Position numbers and translations under genes: made by a program
Shown: one piece after another, positions 16,461 through 23,918 of the stretch
How the letters are laid out: the number at the start of each line of letters is the position of its first letter
How positions within the stretch are numbered: position 1 is the first letter of the stretch
Notes under the pieces: generated by a model
What the model was told of the DNA's origin: nothing
Database searches by the model: none
The model's input: the letters and a program-made list of their open reading frames with translations, nothing else
Source: an uncultured Gemella sp.
GTDB taxonomy: Bacteria; Bacillota; Bacilli; Staphylococcales; Gemellaceae
Assembly: GCF_900766305.1 (NCBI RefSeq)
Contig: NZ_CAAFUZ010000099.1
Span: 1 to 28,008 of the forward strand
Direction of reading: 5' to 3'
Length of the DNA stretch: 28,008 bases

Positions 16461-17918
16461 ATGAGTTTATTACATGAATCAATTGAAAGTTTAGAACTTA
16501 AACTTAAAAATAAAGAAATTAAACCAAGTGATTTAGTAAAAGAATCACTAGACAGAATTAAGGCTACTGATGACAAAGTAGGTTCATTCATTACAGTAAC
16601 TGAAGAAGTAGCATTAAAACAAGCTGAAGCTTTAGACCGTGCTCAAGAAGAAGGACGCGTTGAAGGTAAATTATTCGGTATCCCAATGGGAATCAAAGAT
16701 AACATTGTTACAAAAGACATTCAAACAACTTGTGCATCAAAAATCTTAGAAGGATTCAATCCAATTTACGATGCAACAGTAATGAATAAACTTAACAAAG
16801 AAAACCCAATTCTTTTAGGGAAATTAAACATGGACGAGTTTGCAATGGGCGGATCTACTGAAACATCTTATTATAAACTTACTCGTAACCCTCACGACTT
16901 AGATGCAGTACCAGGAGGTTCAAGTGGTGGATCAGCTACAGCGGTAGCAGCAGGACAAGTTAGCTTCACTCTAGGAAGTGACACAGGTGGTTCTGTACGT
17001 CAACCAGCTTCTTACTGTGGTGTAGTTGGATTAAAACCAACTTACGGACGTGTATCTCGTTTTGGATTAGTAGCATTCGCTTCATCATTAGACCAAATCG
17101 GACCAATGACACGTACAGTTAAAGATAACGCTCGTGTATTAGAAATCATCTCAGGATTAGATGCTAACGATATGACTAGTGCACCTGTAGAAGTACCAGA
17201 ATTCAGCAAAATCATTACTGGAGACATCAAAGGTAAGAAAATCGCTCTTCCTAAAGAATACTTCGGTGCTGGAATTGACGAAGAAGTTAAACAAGCAGTA
17301 CTTGAAGGTGTTAAATACTTAGAAAGCCAAGGAGCTATTGTAGAAGAAGTAAGTCTTCCAAACACAGACTACGCTATCTCAACTTACTACATTATCGCTT
17401 CTGCTGAAGCAAGTTCTAACCTTTCTCGTTTCGATGGTATTCGTTATGGATACAGAAGTCCAAACGCAACAAACCTTGAAGAAATCTACAAAAAAACACG
17501 TGGAGAAGGATTTGGGGCTGAGGTTAAACGCCGTATCATGTTAGGAACATACGTATTATCTTCAGGATACTACGATGCATACTACAAAAAAGCACAACAA
17601 GTTCGTACATTAATTAAACAAGACTTTGATAGAGTATTCGAAGAATACGATGTAATCATTGGACCAACTGCTCCAACAGTAGCATTTAACATTGGAGAAG
17701 AAGTAGGAGATCCAATTAAAATCTACGCTAACGATATCTTAACAATCCCAGTAAACATGGCTGGATTACCAGGTATCAGTATTCCGTGTGGATTCAAAGG
17801 TAACCGTCCAATCGGTATGCAAATTATAGCTAAACCATTTGCAGAATCTACACTATACGATGTAGCGTACAACTTCGAACAACACTACAACTTACACGAT
17901 AAAAAAATAGAATTATAA
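16461..17918 (+). CDS. gatA: Asp-tRNA(Asn)/Glu-tRNA(Gln) amidotransferase subunit A
   Basis: GatA is the glutaminase subunit: it releases ammonia from glutamine for transamidation of misacylated tRNA on GatB. The 485-aa protein carries the amidase-signature Ser-cisSer-Lys triad at Lys79 (GIKDN), Ser154 (PGGSSGG) and Ser178 (DTGGS), the same positions as in the structurally characterised Staphylococcus aureus enzyme. AAGGAG precedes the ATG, 17 nt after gatC. Length is normal and no damage is seen. Codon choice is visibly more optimised than in the accessory genes downstream, as expected for a highly expressed housekeeping gene. Confidence 0.98.
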   Translation: MSLLHESIESLELKLKNKEIKPSDLVKESLDRIKATDDKVGSFITVTEEVALKQAEALDRAQEEGRVEGKLFGIPMGIKDNIVTKDIQTTCASKILEGFNPIYDATVMNKLNKENPILLGKLNMDEFAMGGSTETSYYKLTRNPHDLDAVPGGSSGGSATAVAAGQVSFTLGSDTGGSVRQPASYCGVVGLKPTYGRVSRFGLVAFASSLDQIGPMTRTVKDNARVLEIISGLDANDMTSAPVEVPEFSKIITGDIKGKKIALPKEYFGAGIDEEVKQAVLEGVKYLESQGAIVEEVSLPNTDYAISTYYIIASAEASSNLSRFDGIRYGYRSPNATNLEEIYKKTRGEGFGAEVKRRIMLGTYVLSSGYYDAYYKKAQQVRTLIKQDFDRVFEEYDVIIGPTAPTVAFNIGEEVGDPIKIYANDILTIPVNMAGLPGISIPCGFKGNRPIGMQIIAKPFAESTLYDVAYNFEQHYNLHDKKIEL

Positions 17919-17931
17919 TAGGAGAAACAAG

Positions 17932-19359
17932 ATGCATTTTGAAACAGTAATTGGACTAGAAGTCCATGTAGAATTAAAAACAGATTCAAAAATATTCTCA
18001 CCATCTCCAGCTCACTTTGGTGCAGAACCAAACACTAACACAAACGTTATCGACTTAGGATACCCAGGGGTACTTCCAGTAGTAAACAAAAGAGCGGTAG
18101 AATGGGGAATGAAAGCAGCAATGGCGCTTAACATGACAGTAGCTCGCGAGTCAAAATTCGATAGAAAAAACTACTTCTATCCAGATAACCCGAAAGCATA
18201 CCAAATCTCACAATTTGATCAACCAATCGGGGAAAACGGATGGATCGATATCGAAGTAAACGGAGAAACAAAACGTATCGGTATTACACGTGCTCACCTT
18301 GAAGAGGATGCTGGTAAATTAACTCACAAAAATGGTTATTCACTAGTTGACCTTAACCGTCAAGGTACACCACTTATCGAGATCGTATCTGAGCCAGATA
18401 TTAGAACTCCAGAAGAAGCATATGCTTACTTAGAAAAATTACGTTCAATCATTCAATATATCGAAGTATCTGACGTTAAGATGGAAGAAGGATCAATGCG
18501 TTGTGATGCGAACATCTCTATCCGTCCTTACGGTCAAGACGAATTCGGTACAAAAACTGAGCTTAAAAACTTAAACTCATTCACTTTCGTTAAAAAAGGA
18601 TTAGAGTACGAAGAAAAACGTCAAGAACAAGTTATCCTTTCAGGTGGAGTAATCAACCAAGAAACTCGTCGTTTCGATGAAACAACAGGAACAACTAAAC
18701 TTATGCGTGTTAAAGAAGGTTCAGACGATTACCGTTACTTCCCAGAGCCAGATATCGTACCTATGATCATCTCTGATGAATGGATGGAAGAAGTAAGAAA
18801 AACTATTCCAGAACTTCCGGATGCTCGTCAAAGAAGATACCAAGAAGAACTTGGATTACCAGCATACGATGCACACGTTCTTACATTAACTAAAGAAATG
18901 TCAGACATGTTCGAACAAACTGTAGCTTTAGGAGCAGATCCAAAATTAGCTTCTAACTACTTAATGGTAGACGTGAATGCATACTTAAACAAAGTTCAAC
19001 AAGAACTTAAAGACACAGCATTAACTGCAGAAGGTTTAGCAGGAATGATTAAATTAATCACTGACGGAACAATCTCAAGTAAAATCGCTAAAAAAGTATT
19101 CGCAGAACTTATTGAACACGGTGGAGACGCTGCACAAATCGTTAAAGAAAAAGGTCTTGTACAAGTATCAGATAGTGGACAATTATTAGCTTGGGTAAAC
19201 GAAGCATTAGATAACAATCCAAAATCTATCGAAGACTACAAAAACGGTCGTGACCGTGCGATTGGTTTCTTAGTAGGTCAAATCATGAAAGCCTCAAAAG
19301 GACAAGCCAACCCACAAATGATCAACAAAATGTTATTAGAAGAAATCGCAAAACGATAA
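17932..19359 (+). CDS. gatB: Asp-tRNA(Asn)/Glu-tRNA(Gln) amidotransferase subunit B
   Basis: GatB binds the misacylated Asp-tRNA(Asn) or Glu-tRNA(Gln), activates the side chain with ATP and adds the ammonia delivered from GatA. The 475-aa protein begins with the conserved [14 protein letters not shown] and contains the family signature [17 protein letters not shown] near residue 83, [17 protein letters not shown] near 140 and MRCDANIS near 188. It ends with the YqeY-like tail (about 330-475) used for tRNA recognition. AGGAG precedes the ATG, 13 nt after gatA. It is the last gene of the operon, followed by a terminator. Confidence 0.98.
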   Translation: MHFETVIGLEVHVELKTDSKIFSPSPAHFGAEPNTNTNVIDLGYPGVLPVVNKRAVEWGMKAAMALNMTVARESKFDRKNYFYPDNPKAYQISQFDQPIGENGWIDIEVNGETKRIGITRAHLEEDAGKLTHKNGYSLVDLNRQGTPLIEIVSEPDIRTPEEAYAYLEKLRSIIQYIEVSDVKMEEGSMRCDANISIRPYGQDEFGTKTELKNLNSFTFVKKGLEYEEKRQEQVILSGGVINQETRRFDETTGTTKLMRVKEGSDDYRYFPEPDIVPMIISDEWMEEVRKTIPELPDARQRRYQEELGLPAYDAHVLTLTKEMSDMFEQTVALGADPKLASNYLMVDVNAYLNKVQQELKDTALTAEGLAGMIKLITDGTISSKIAKKVFAELIEHGGDAAQIVKEKGLVQVSDSGQLLAWVNEALDNNPKSIEDYKNGRDRAIGFLVGQIMKASKGQANPQMINKMLLEEIAKR

Positions 19360-19377
19360 TAACGAAAATAATAAATG

Positions 19378-19415
19378 AACTCGAAGCAAGGAGAAATCTT
19401 TGTTTCGAGTTTTTG
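19378..19415 (+). terminator. Terminator of gatCAB
   Basis: AACTCGAA (19378-19385) pairs with TTCGAGTT (19404-19411), extended by CAA/TTG, and is followed by a short T-tract. Confidence 0.8.
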
Positions 19416-19507
19416 TTGTATTTGGCGACTTAAATATAAATAGAGCAGGAATTAGTTGGAAAATTAGATTTTAATATAAAAAAAGAGCGAATGTCGGGAA
19501 ATAAAAC

Positions 19508-19680
19508 TGGACATTTCCCAAAAAAAGTGGACATTGAAGAGTAAGACTGGACTTTCGTGGTAAAAAAAGTGGACATTGGGAAACAAAATTGGACTTTTGT
19601 GGTTAAAATAGTGGACATTGGGGAGTAAAAATGGACTTTCGTGAAAAAAAAGTGGACATTAGGGGATAAGATTGGACTAT
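19508..19680. repeat. Array of nine TGGAC motifs with 20-22 bp period
   Basis: TGGAC occurs at 19508, 19528, 19548, 19570, 19590, 19612, 19632, 19653 and 19673, with steps of 20 to 22 bp, close to two helical turns. From 19527 it is organised as alternating GTGGACATT and TGGACTTT halves, giving a 41-42 bp unit. A-rich runs lie before most GTGGACATT copies. A hairpin (GGGAAAT 19496-19502 / ATTTCCC 19513-19519) overlaps the first copy. The array fills most of the gap between gatB and hicA. I see no gene in 19416-19807; an open frame on the - strand is just the translated repeat. Confidence 0.85.
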
Positions 19681-19754
19681 AGTAGCTAGAAGATTAGTTA
19701 ATTTAGAATATTCAATCAATGCAGAATATATTTTGAGAAATGGAAGTAATATTA

Positions 19755-19783
19755 TTGACATACGTATAAATACGTAGTATAGT
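19755..19783 (+). promoter_or_regulatory. hicAB promoter with an operator in its spacer
   Basis: TTGACA (19755-19760) and TATAGT (19778-19783) are 17 bp apart. The inverted repeat TACGTAT-AA-ATACGTA (19761-19776) fills the spacer almost exactly. Repressor bound there would block polymerase, the expected design for antitoxin autoregulation. Confidence 0.8.
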
Positions 19784-19807
19784 TAAAGTGTCAGGAGGTT
19801 TAATATT

Positions 19808-19993
19808 ATGCCGATGACACAAGAAGAGATGGTTAAACTGTTGAAAAAGTACGGTTTTACTTTATGTAAAGGCGGAAAGGGATCTCATATAAAAATGAAC
19901 AGACCTGGACAGAAAAGACCAATCATTATCCCAAAAGGTGAATTGAATAAATTCACAGAGAAGGGAATATTAAAGGATGCTGGATTATTATAA
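19808..19993 (+). CDS. hicA: HicA-type mRNA interferase toxin
   Basis: HicA toxins are small double-stranded-RNA-binding-fold ribonucleases that cleave mRNA when freed from HicB. The 61-aa protein shows the family layout: helix EEMVKLLKKYGF, then the GSH-x-K core KGGKGSHIKM with catalytic His27, the IIIPKGELN strand and the closing KGILKDAGL helix. AGGAGG (19793-19798) lies 9 nt before the ATG. It is followed after 28 nt by hicB in the common toxin-first order. The pair is intact by sequence. Confidence 0.92.
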   Translation: MPMTQEEMVKLLKKYGFTLCKGGKGSHIKMNRPGQKRPIIIPKGELNKFTEKGILKDAGLL

Positions 19994-20021
19994 TCCAGCT
20001 CCAAATTAATGAGGTGATATA

Positions 20022-20477
20022 ATGTTAGTAAGTTATCCAGCTATTTTTTATTTTAACAAAGAAAATGAAGAGAAAGAAATTTATAATGTATATTTTCCAG
20101 ATTTAGAAGGAAGTGGAACACAGGGGACAGGTATTGCAGAATCAATGAGTATGGCATCAGATTATTTGGGATTAGCTCTTAGTGATTATTTAGAAGATGG
20201 AGAAAGATTGCCTAAATCGAGTAATATAAATGAGTTGTCAATAGAAGATGATTTTCCTTTTAAAGATGATCCTGAGATGAAGGATTATTATGTTCTTAAT
20301 AAATCATTTGTTTCAATGGTTGTAGTTGATTTGAGAGAATATTTAGATAGTAGCACGTTAATAAAAAAAACATTGTCTATTCCTAAATGGGCGAATGATG
20401 TTGCAGTAAAATACAATATTAATTTTTCACAATTATTAACGAATGCTATAGCAGAAGAAACTATTAAGTATAAGTAG
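20022..20477 (+). CDS. hicB: HicB-type antitoxin
   Basis: HicB neutralises HicA and represses the operon. The 151-aa protein has the degenerate RNase-H-like HicB domain in its first 65 residues: YPAIFYF at 5-11, YNVYFPDLEGSGTQGTGIAESM at 21-42 without a break, and ALSDYLEDGERLPKSS at 52-67. The C-terminal DNA-binding segment follows, IPKWANDVAVKYNINFSQLL at 120-139, typical of long HicB proteins with an RHH/HTH-like tail. GAGGTG precedes the ATG. Its likely target is the inverted repeat in the promoter spacer at 19761-19776. Confidence 0.92.
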   Translation: MLVSYPAIFYFNKENEEKEIYNVYFPDLEGSGTQGTGIAESMSMASDYLGLALSDYLEDGERLPKSSNINELSIEDDFPFKDDPEMKDYYVLNKSFVSMVVVDLREYLDSSTLIKKTLSIPKWANDVAVKYNINFSQLLTNAIAEETIKYK

Positions 20478-20559
20478 AAAATATGCGATTGTAATTTTTG
20501 AAATGTTTTACAATTTAAATTAAAATAATAGTTTTAAATGTTGAGAATAATATAAAATT

Positions 20560-20600
20560 AAGATGTACCCAAAAATAATAAATTTGAGTACATCTTTTTT
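20560..20600. terminator. Terminator after hicAB, possibly bidirectional
   Basis: AAGATGTAC (20560-20568) pairs with GTACATCTT (20588-20596) and is followed by six T (20595-20600). On the - strand a T-containing AATTTTA tract follows the hairpin, so it may also end the converging esterase transcript. Confidence 0.8.
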
Positions 20601-20614
20601 ATATTTAATTTTTA

Positions 20615-21604
20615 CTATTTACTCTTCACAAACTCAACAATTTTATTAATAGCAATATCTGCTTCTGGTATTGGGAAGGCAGGGTATACATGGTTTAAGT
20701 TTTTACCGATTTCGAATTCAGTCTTAACATTTGCTTCACGAAGTTTTTCAGATAATAATGCTATATCGGGATATAATAGTTCACGAGTTCCTGAGAATAA
20801 TAATACTTCAGGTAAATTTTTCATCTCACCGTATAATGGAGAAACCTTCCAATCAGATAAGTCTGCATCACCAGCCCAAGATTTAGCATCAGCTAGCAAA
20901 GTATCTACGTGTAGTAGAGGATCTTTTTTTATATATTTTTTAATATCAGGATTTGACATAGTTAGATCAACCCATGGACTTAGTAGAATAAGCCCCTTAG
21001 GTAGTTTAATGTTATTTTGAACAAAATCTTGAACTAATCCTAGAGCTAAGCCTCCACCAGCACTATCTCCCATAATATAGACATCTCTATCTGGATTTTT
21101 AGTAATGTAATCTGTATATAATTTTGTTAGAAGTTCATAGCTATCTTTATAAGTATAGAATGGAGCTAATCCGTAATCAGGAATAACAACCTCAGCATCA
21201 GCTTCTTGCGCTATTTTATCAGCCATCGCCCATTGAATATCTACGAATTCATGAACGTAAGAACCACCATGAATATAGAAAATAGTAGAGTTAGAACCAT
21301 TGACACTATTTAAATGCCAAACCTGTCTATCAGAAACAATTCTAGTATAGAATTTAGATTTAGTATCAAATTCATATACATTTACAGTTTCTTCGTTCTT
21401 ATCTTCTTTTTGTTTTTCTAGCCTTTTAGTTTCATCGATATCTCTTAGTTTTTTATATTTATTACCAAGGTATAACTCGATTAAACCAGCTTTAGCACTA
21501 CGATTATAACGTAATTTTTGGTACCCAGCATAGCTACCTATTAATGCAGGTAATGTTGCAGCAATTGAAGCTACTGAAACAACTTTTTTATTGAATTTTC
21601 CCAT
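20615..21604 (-). CDS. Membrane-anchored alpha/beta hydrolase (HSL-like esterase/lipase)
   Basis: This 329-aa serine hydrolase fits the hormone-sensitive-lipase group: oxyanion motif HGGSY at 112-116, nucleophile elbow GDSAGGG with Ser181 and a late NLNHVYPAF with the catalytic His near 305. At the usual acidic position the sequence reads GTRELLYPD, so Glu stands where many relatives have Asp; a nearby Asp could serve instead. A single hydrophobic segment (about 8-27) acts as signal anchor or uncleaved signal, placing the enzyme at the outer membrane face. A charged linker (50-75) follows. AGGAGA precedes the ATG. Substrate unknown. Confidence 0.88.
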   Translation of the reverse strand: MGKFNKKVVSVASIAATLPALIGSYAGYQKLRYNRSAKAGLIELYLGNKYKKLRDIDETKRLEKQKEDKNEETVNVYEFDTKSKFYTRIVSDRQVWHLNSVNGSNSTIFYIHGGSYVHEFVDIQWAMADKIAQEADAEVVIPDYGLAPFYTYKDSYELLTKLYTDYITKNPDRDVYIMGDSAGGGLALGLVQDFVQNNIKLPKGLILLSPWVDLTMSNPDIKKYIKKDPLLHVDTLLADAKSWAGDADLSDWKVSPLYGEMKNLPEVLLFSGTRELLYPDIALLSEKLREANVKTEFEIGKNLNHVYPAFPIPEADIAINKIVEFVKSK

Positions 21605-21620
21605 TTTAATCTCCTCTTAT

Positions 21621-21658
21621 TTACATAAATGTAAGTGTTTTATTTATTCACAATTATA
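21621..21658 (-). promoter_or_regulatory. Promoter region of the esterase with a leader inverted repeat
   Basis: TATAAT on the - strand (21653-21658) is a likely -10, without a good -35. TTACAT-AA-ATGTAA (21621-21634), a 6-bp-arm inverted repeat, lies in the leader next to the ribosome site and could be an operator. Confidence 0.45.
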
Positions 21659-21726
21659 GTTTATCAGAAAATAAAGTGATTGTAAAAATAAAAATCTGAA
21701 AAAAAGATATAAGGAAAAAAGGAAAC

Positions 21727-21824
21727 TTGGAAGTGAACTTCCAATTAAGGGTAAAAATATAGAAAGTTGGAAGTCTACTTCCAATTCCAGGTGAAAAAGG
21801 CAAAAGTTGGAAGTCTACTTCCAA
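21727..21824. repeat. Three 18-bp inverted repeats at exactly 40-bp spacing
   Basis: TTGGAAGT-NN-ACTTCCAA occurs at 21727-21744, 21767-21784 and 21807-21824. The central dinucleotide is GA in the first and CT in the other two. The 22-bp intervals resemble each other (TT at the start, GGT inside, AAAG before the next copy), so the array is a diverged 40-bp tandem repeat. It lies in the gap between the RelB/DinJ-like gene and the esterase, both on the - strand, about 120-220 bp upstream of the esterase start. No gene is seen in 21605-21916. Confidence 0.9.
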
Positions 21825-21841
21825 TATAAATTTAAATTTTA

Positions 21842-21893
21842 TAAAAAAAGAAGTGATTTAAAATCTATACTCATTGATTTTAAAATCACTTCT
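21842..21893 (-). terminator. Terminator after the RelB/DinJ-like gene
   Basis: Arms at 21849-21865 and 21876-21893 pair over about 17 bp with one bulge; on the - strand seven T follow (21843-21849). Confidence 0.85.
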
Positions 21894-21916
21894 AGAAGTT
21901 CATTATTTAGTTTTCA

Positions 21917-22411
21917 TTATCTAATTAAATAGTAGTTTGTGATATATGCATTCACGATATCATGTAGTTGTTCATCTGATAATCGTCTTAATGCTGGGAA
22001 GGCGATTGTAGATAATTCTACTAGATTATCAATATTTTTTTCTGTGAATTCTTCTTGATCAATCTCTTCGGTATTATTAGAAAATAGAATGAATAGTTTA
22101 CTAGCTTCATCATCTGTAAGACCTCTATTTTCACATGCTAGATAAAATGAAGGTTCTTCGTTAAATCTATCTTTAATGTATTCATTAATCTCATATACAG
22201 CTGATTTAATAGTGAAGTGACTAGAGATAAAATCAGGACTTTCAACGAATTTTGTTTGTTTTACTTCAAAAGGTATACCACCTTCATTAACAGCTTTTGT
22301 AAGGAACATGCTAATAGCAGTTTCCAAATTTAATCCAAGACTGTAAAATAAATCTTCAGCATCATTTTTTAATTCATCATCAATAGTTAAAACAATTTTC
22401 GATTCACTCAT
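21917..22411 (-). CDS. Orphan protein with a RelB/DinJ-like N-terminal domain and a long C-terminal extension
   Basis: Residues 1-52 match the RelB/DinJ antitoxin pattern: a beta strand KIVLTIDDELK, then helices in DAEDLFYSLGLNLETAISMFLTK (described here as two blocks, 13-24 and 25-36) and the closing EGGIPFEVK. Typical DinJ proteins are about 85-90 aa; this one has 164. The extra 110 residues are acidic and helical, with no family I recognise (it includes ENRGLTDDEASKLF and LRRLSDEQLHDIV). No YafQ/RelE toxin gene is adjacent. AAGGAGAG precedes the ATG, and TTGAAA (22464-22469) with TAAAAT (22441-22446) at 17 bp forms a promoter. It may be a solitary regulator or a relic of a toxin-antitoxin system. 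Confidence 0.7.
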   Translation of the reverse strand: MSESKIVLTIDDELKNDAEDLFYSLGLNLETAISMFLTKAVNEGGIPFEVKQTKFVESPDFISSHFTIKSAVYEINEYIKDRFNEEPSFYLACENRGLTDDEASKLFILFSNNTEEIDQEEFTEKNIDNLVELSTIAFPALRRLSDEQLHDIVNAYITNYYLIR

Positions 22412-22440
22412 TTTTAAAACTCTCCTTAGTTAATACATTA

Positions 22441-22469
22441 ATTTTATCGTAGAATGATTAATATTTCAA
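22441..22469 (-). promoter_or_regulatory. Promoter for the RelB/DinJ-like gene
   Basis: On the - strand, TTGAAA (22464-22469) and TAAAAT (22441-22446) are separated by 17 bp, 30 bp before the start codon. Confidence 0.6.
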
Positions 22470-22557
22470 GAGAACTTTATACGAAAAAGTTAAATTCAAG
22501 GATATATAAAGGAATAGTATAAAAGTTATAAAGAGATATAAGAATTACTATTAAATA

Positions 22558-22566
22558 TGATATAAT
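22558..22566 (+). promoter_or_regulatory. Extended -10 promoter for the 164-aa repeat protein
   Basis: TGA directly precedes TATAAT (22561-22566), an extended -10; the -35 region is weak. The start codon is 34 bp downstream. Confidence 0.55.
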
Positions 22567-22600
22567 AGAGTGTAAGAAAATTAGGATTGAGAGGATCTTT

Positions 22601-23095
22601 ATGGAATTAGAATTATTACAAAAAGCGATAGAAGAAAACTACAACGCATTATCGGAAGTTAATAACGCAGCATATAGTTTAGAACCTGTGTCAGAAGAAA
22701 GATTGATAGAAATCGCAAAAGATGTAAATAAACAGTTAGGATATGAACTGTATGATAAACTAGATAGAGAAAGCTTAGTAGCGGACTTCTCGACTACATC
22801 AAGAGAAATGTTTAAATATACTCTAGATAAATCAAAATTCTTAAATGATAGACTAGAAAAAGCGTTAGTCGAACATTGTGACGATATATTAGTAGATGTA
22901 GTAAAAGCACACGAAAACTTCGACTCGATGGGAACATATGAGCTATATACTCTAGCATTCGAAGTAAATCAAAAACTAGGTTATAGACTATTTAGAGATA
23001 TCTATTCTTATAGCTTAAGACGTGACTTCGAGAGAGTAGCAAAAGCAGTAGAAACATACAAAAAAGAAGGTAAAATAACGAAGTTTATGAAGTAA
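22601..23095 (+). CDS. Unrecognised cytosolic protein with two copies of a VNxxLGY motif
   Basis: This 164-aa acidic protein has no membrane segment and I do not recognise its family. It contains an internal duplication: IAKDVNKQLGYELYDKL (37-53) with ESLVADF (57-63), and LAFEVNQKLGYRLFRDI (118-134) with YSLRRDF (137-143). In both, a (D/E)VN-x2-LGY-x-L core is followed by an SL-x2-DF element, and the copies are about 80 residues apart. The protein is probably two helical repeats from an ancient duplication. GAGAGG precedes the ATG. It stands between divergent and unrelated genes, so context offers no function. Confidence 0.65.
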   Translation: MELELLQKAIEENYNALSEVNNAAYSLEPVSEERLIEIAKDVNKQLGYELYDKLDRESLVADFSTTSREMFKYTLDKSKFLNDRLEKALVEHCDDILVDVVKAHENFDSMGTYELYTLAFEVNQKLGYRLFRDIYSYSLRRDFERVAKAVETYKKEGKITKFMK

Positions 23096-23176
23096 TTGAA
23101 TATATTAATATTTAAATTAATTGAAAAAAAAATATATTAGATTAATAAATTATAGAGAAATTATGGAGGCAATATT

Positions 23177-23794
23177 ATGAATAATATCTGTATTATAAGT
23201 TTCAAAATTCTTGATATGAGTATAGGTGGATGGATTTTAACATTCATTATTTCTTGCTTTTCATCTTATGTAATGTTACTATATACAATAAAAAAAGAAA
23301 AAGAGAGATATAGAAAAGATAGAAATGAAAAATTAGCAGAGTTAAAAAGGAATATATATCATATAAATGATTGGTGTGAAAAGGTTAGTCAGAATATTAC
23401 TAATATAAATTTTTCTAATCCGTTAGATATTCCTGACACCCCTCTGTCTAAAGAATTTCTTATAGTTGCTTTACAAACAGAAGAACTAAAGGAAGAATAT
23501 TCTACTATAATTGAGATAACTAATGAAATAAATATTATAGAAAATTATTGTATTTATAAGAGATATTTAAATAGTAAATTTGAGAGAGAACAATTATTAG
23601 GGCATCTCGAAGAGTTATCAACGTTAGTAAGTAATTTAGAAAATAAGCCGATAGATATACAAAAAAAAGATGTCGAGAATGAAAAAATTGAAATTGAAGA
23701 CTTTGATTTACTTATATCTCAGACAAAAGAAAAAAATAATATTAACAAAATAAAGAGAAAAGACAGAATTAAAAAAATAAACAAAACTAAATGA
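23177..23794 (+). CDS. Single-pass membrane protein with coiled-coil tail, unknown
   Basis: The 205-aa protein has one strong hydrophobic segment (about 17-38), after which a basic, charged cytoplasmic part follows (IKKEKERYRKDRNEK). The remainder is helical and Glu/Lys-rich, likely coiled coil (about 95-165), ending in a very basic tail (KIKRKDRIKKINKTK). ATGGAGG at 23163-23169 supplies the ribosome site. Its base composition is among the most AT-rich in the window, like the unknown gene on the far side of the terminator, which suggests acquired DNA. No family is recognised, and association with the nearby restriction locus is positional only. Confidence 0.6.
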   Translation: MNNICIISFKILDMSIGGWILTFIISCFSSYVMLLYTIKKEKERYRKDRNEKLAELKRNIYHINDWCEKVSQNITNINFSNPLDIPDTPLSKEFLIVALQTEELKEEYSTIIEITNEINIIENYCIYKRYLNSKFEREQLLGHLEELSTLVSNLENKPIDIQKKDVENEKIEIEDFDLLISQTKEKNNINKIKRKDRIKKINKTK

Positions 23795-23881
23795 TTAGTA
23801 AAATATTAAGGAAGATAATGAACTAAATAGAATCTTTTATAAATTTAATTAACAATTTATTAAATTATTGTTGAAAAGTAG

Positions 23882-23913
23882 AAATAAGCAGGAACAAGAG
23901 TTCTTGCTTATTT
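23882..23913. terminator. Bidirectional terminator
   Basis: A 14-bp stem with one G-U (23882-23895 with 23900-23913) and a 4-nt loop. It separates the converging membrane-protein gene (+) and the gene after res (-). Confidence 0.75.
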
Positions 23914-23918
23914 CTTTA

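Noticed and set aside
17042..17365. 107-aa minus-strand frame inside gatA
   Set aside because: A shadow of gatA; such antisense frames are common in the gatA-gatB coding regions.
19430..19618. Protein-coding gene on the - strand with repeated MSTFF segments
   Set aside because: It is simply the translation of the TGGAC tandem repeat; it has no ribosome site and no non-repeat core.
21727..21824. CRISPR array
   Set aside because: Only three palindromic repeats of 18 bp, intervals of 22 bp that resemble one another rather than unique spacers, and no cas genes in the window.
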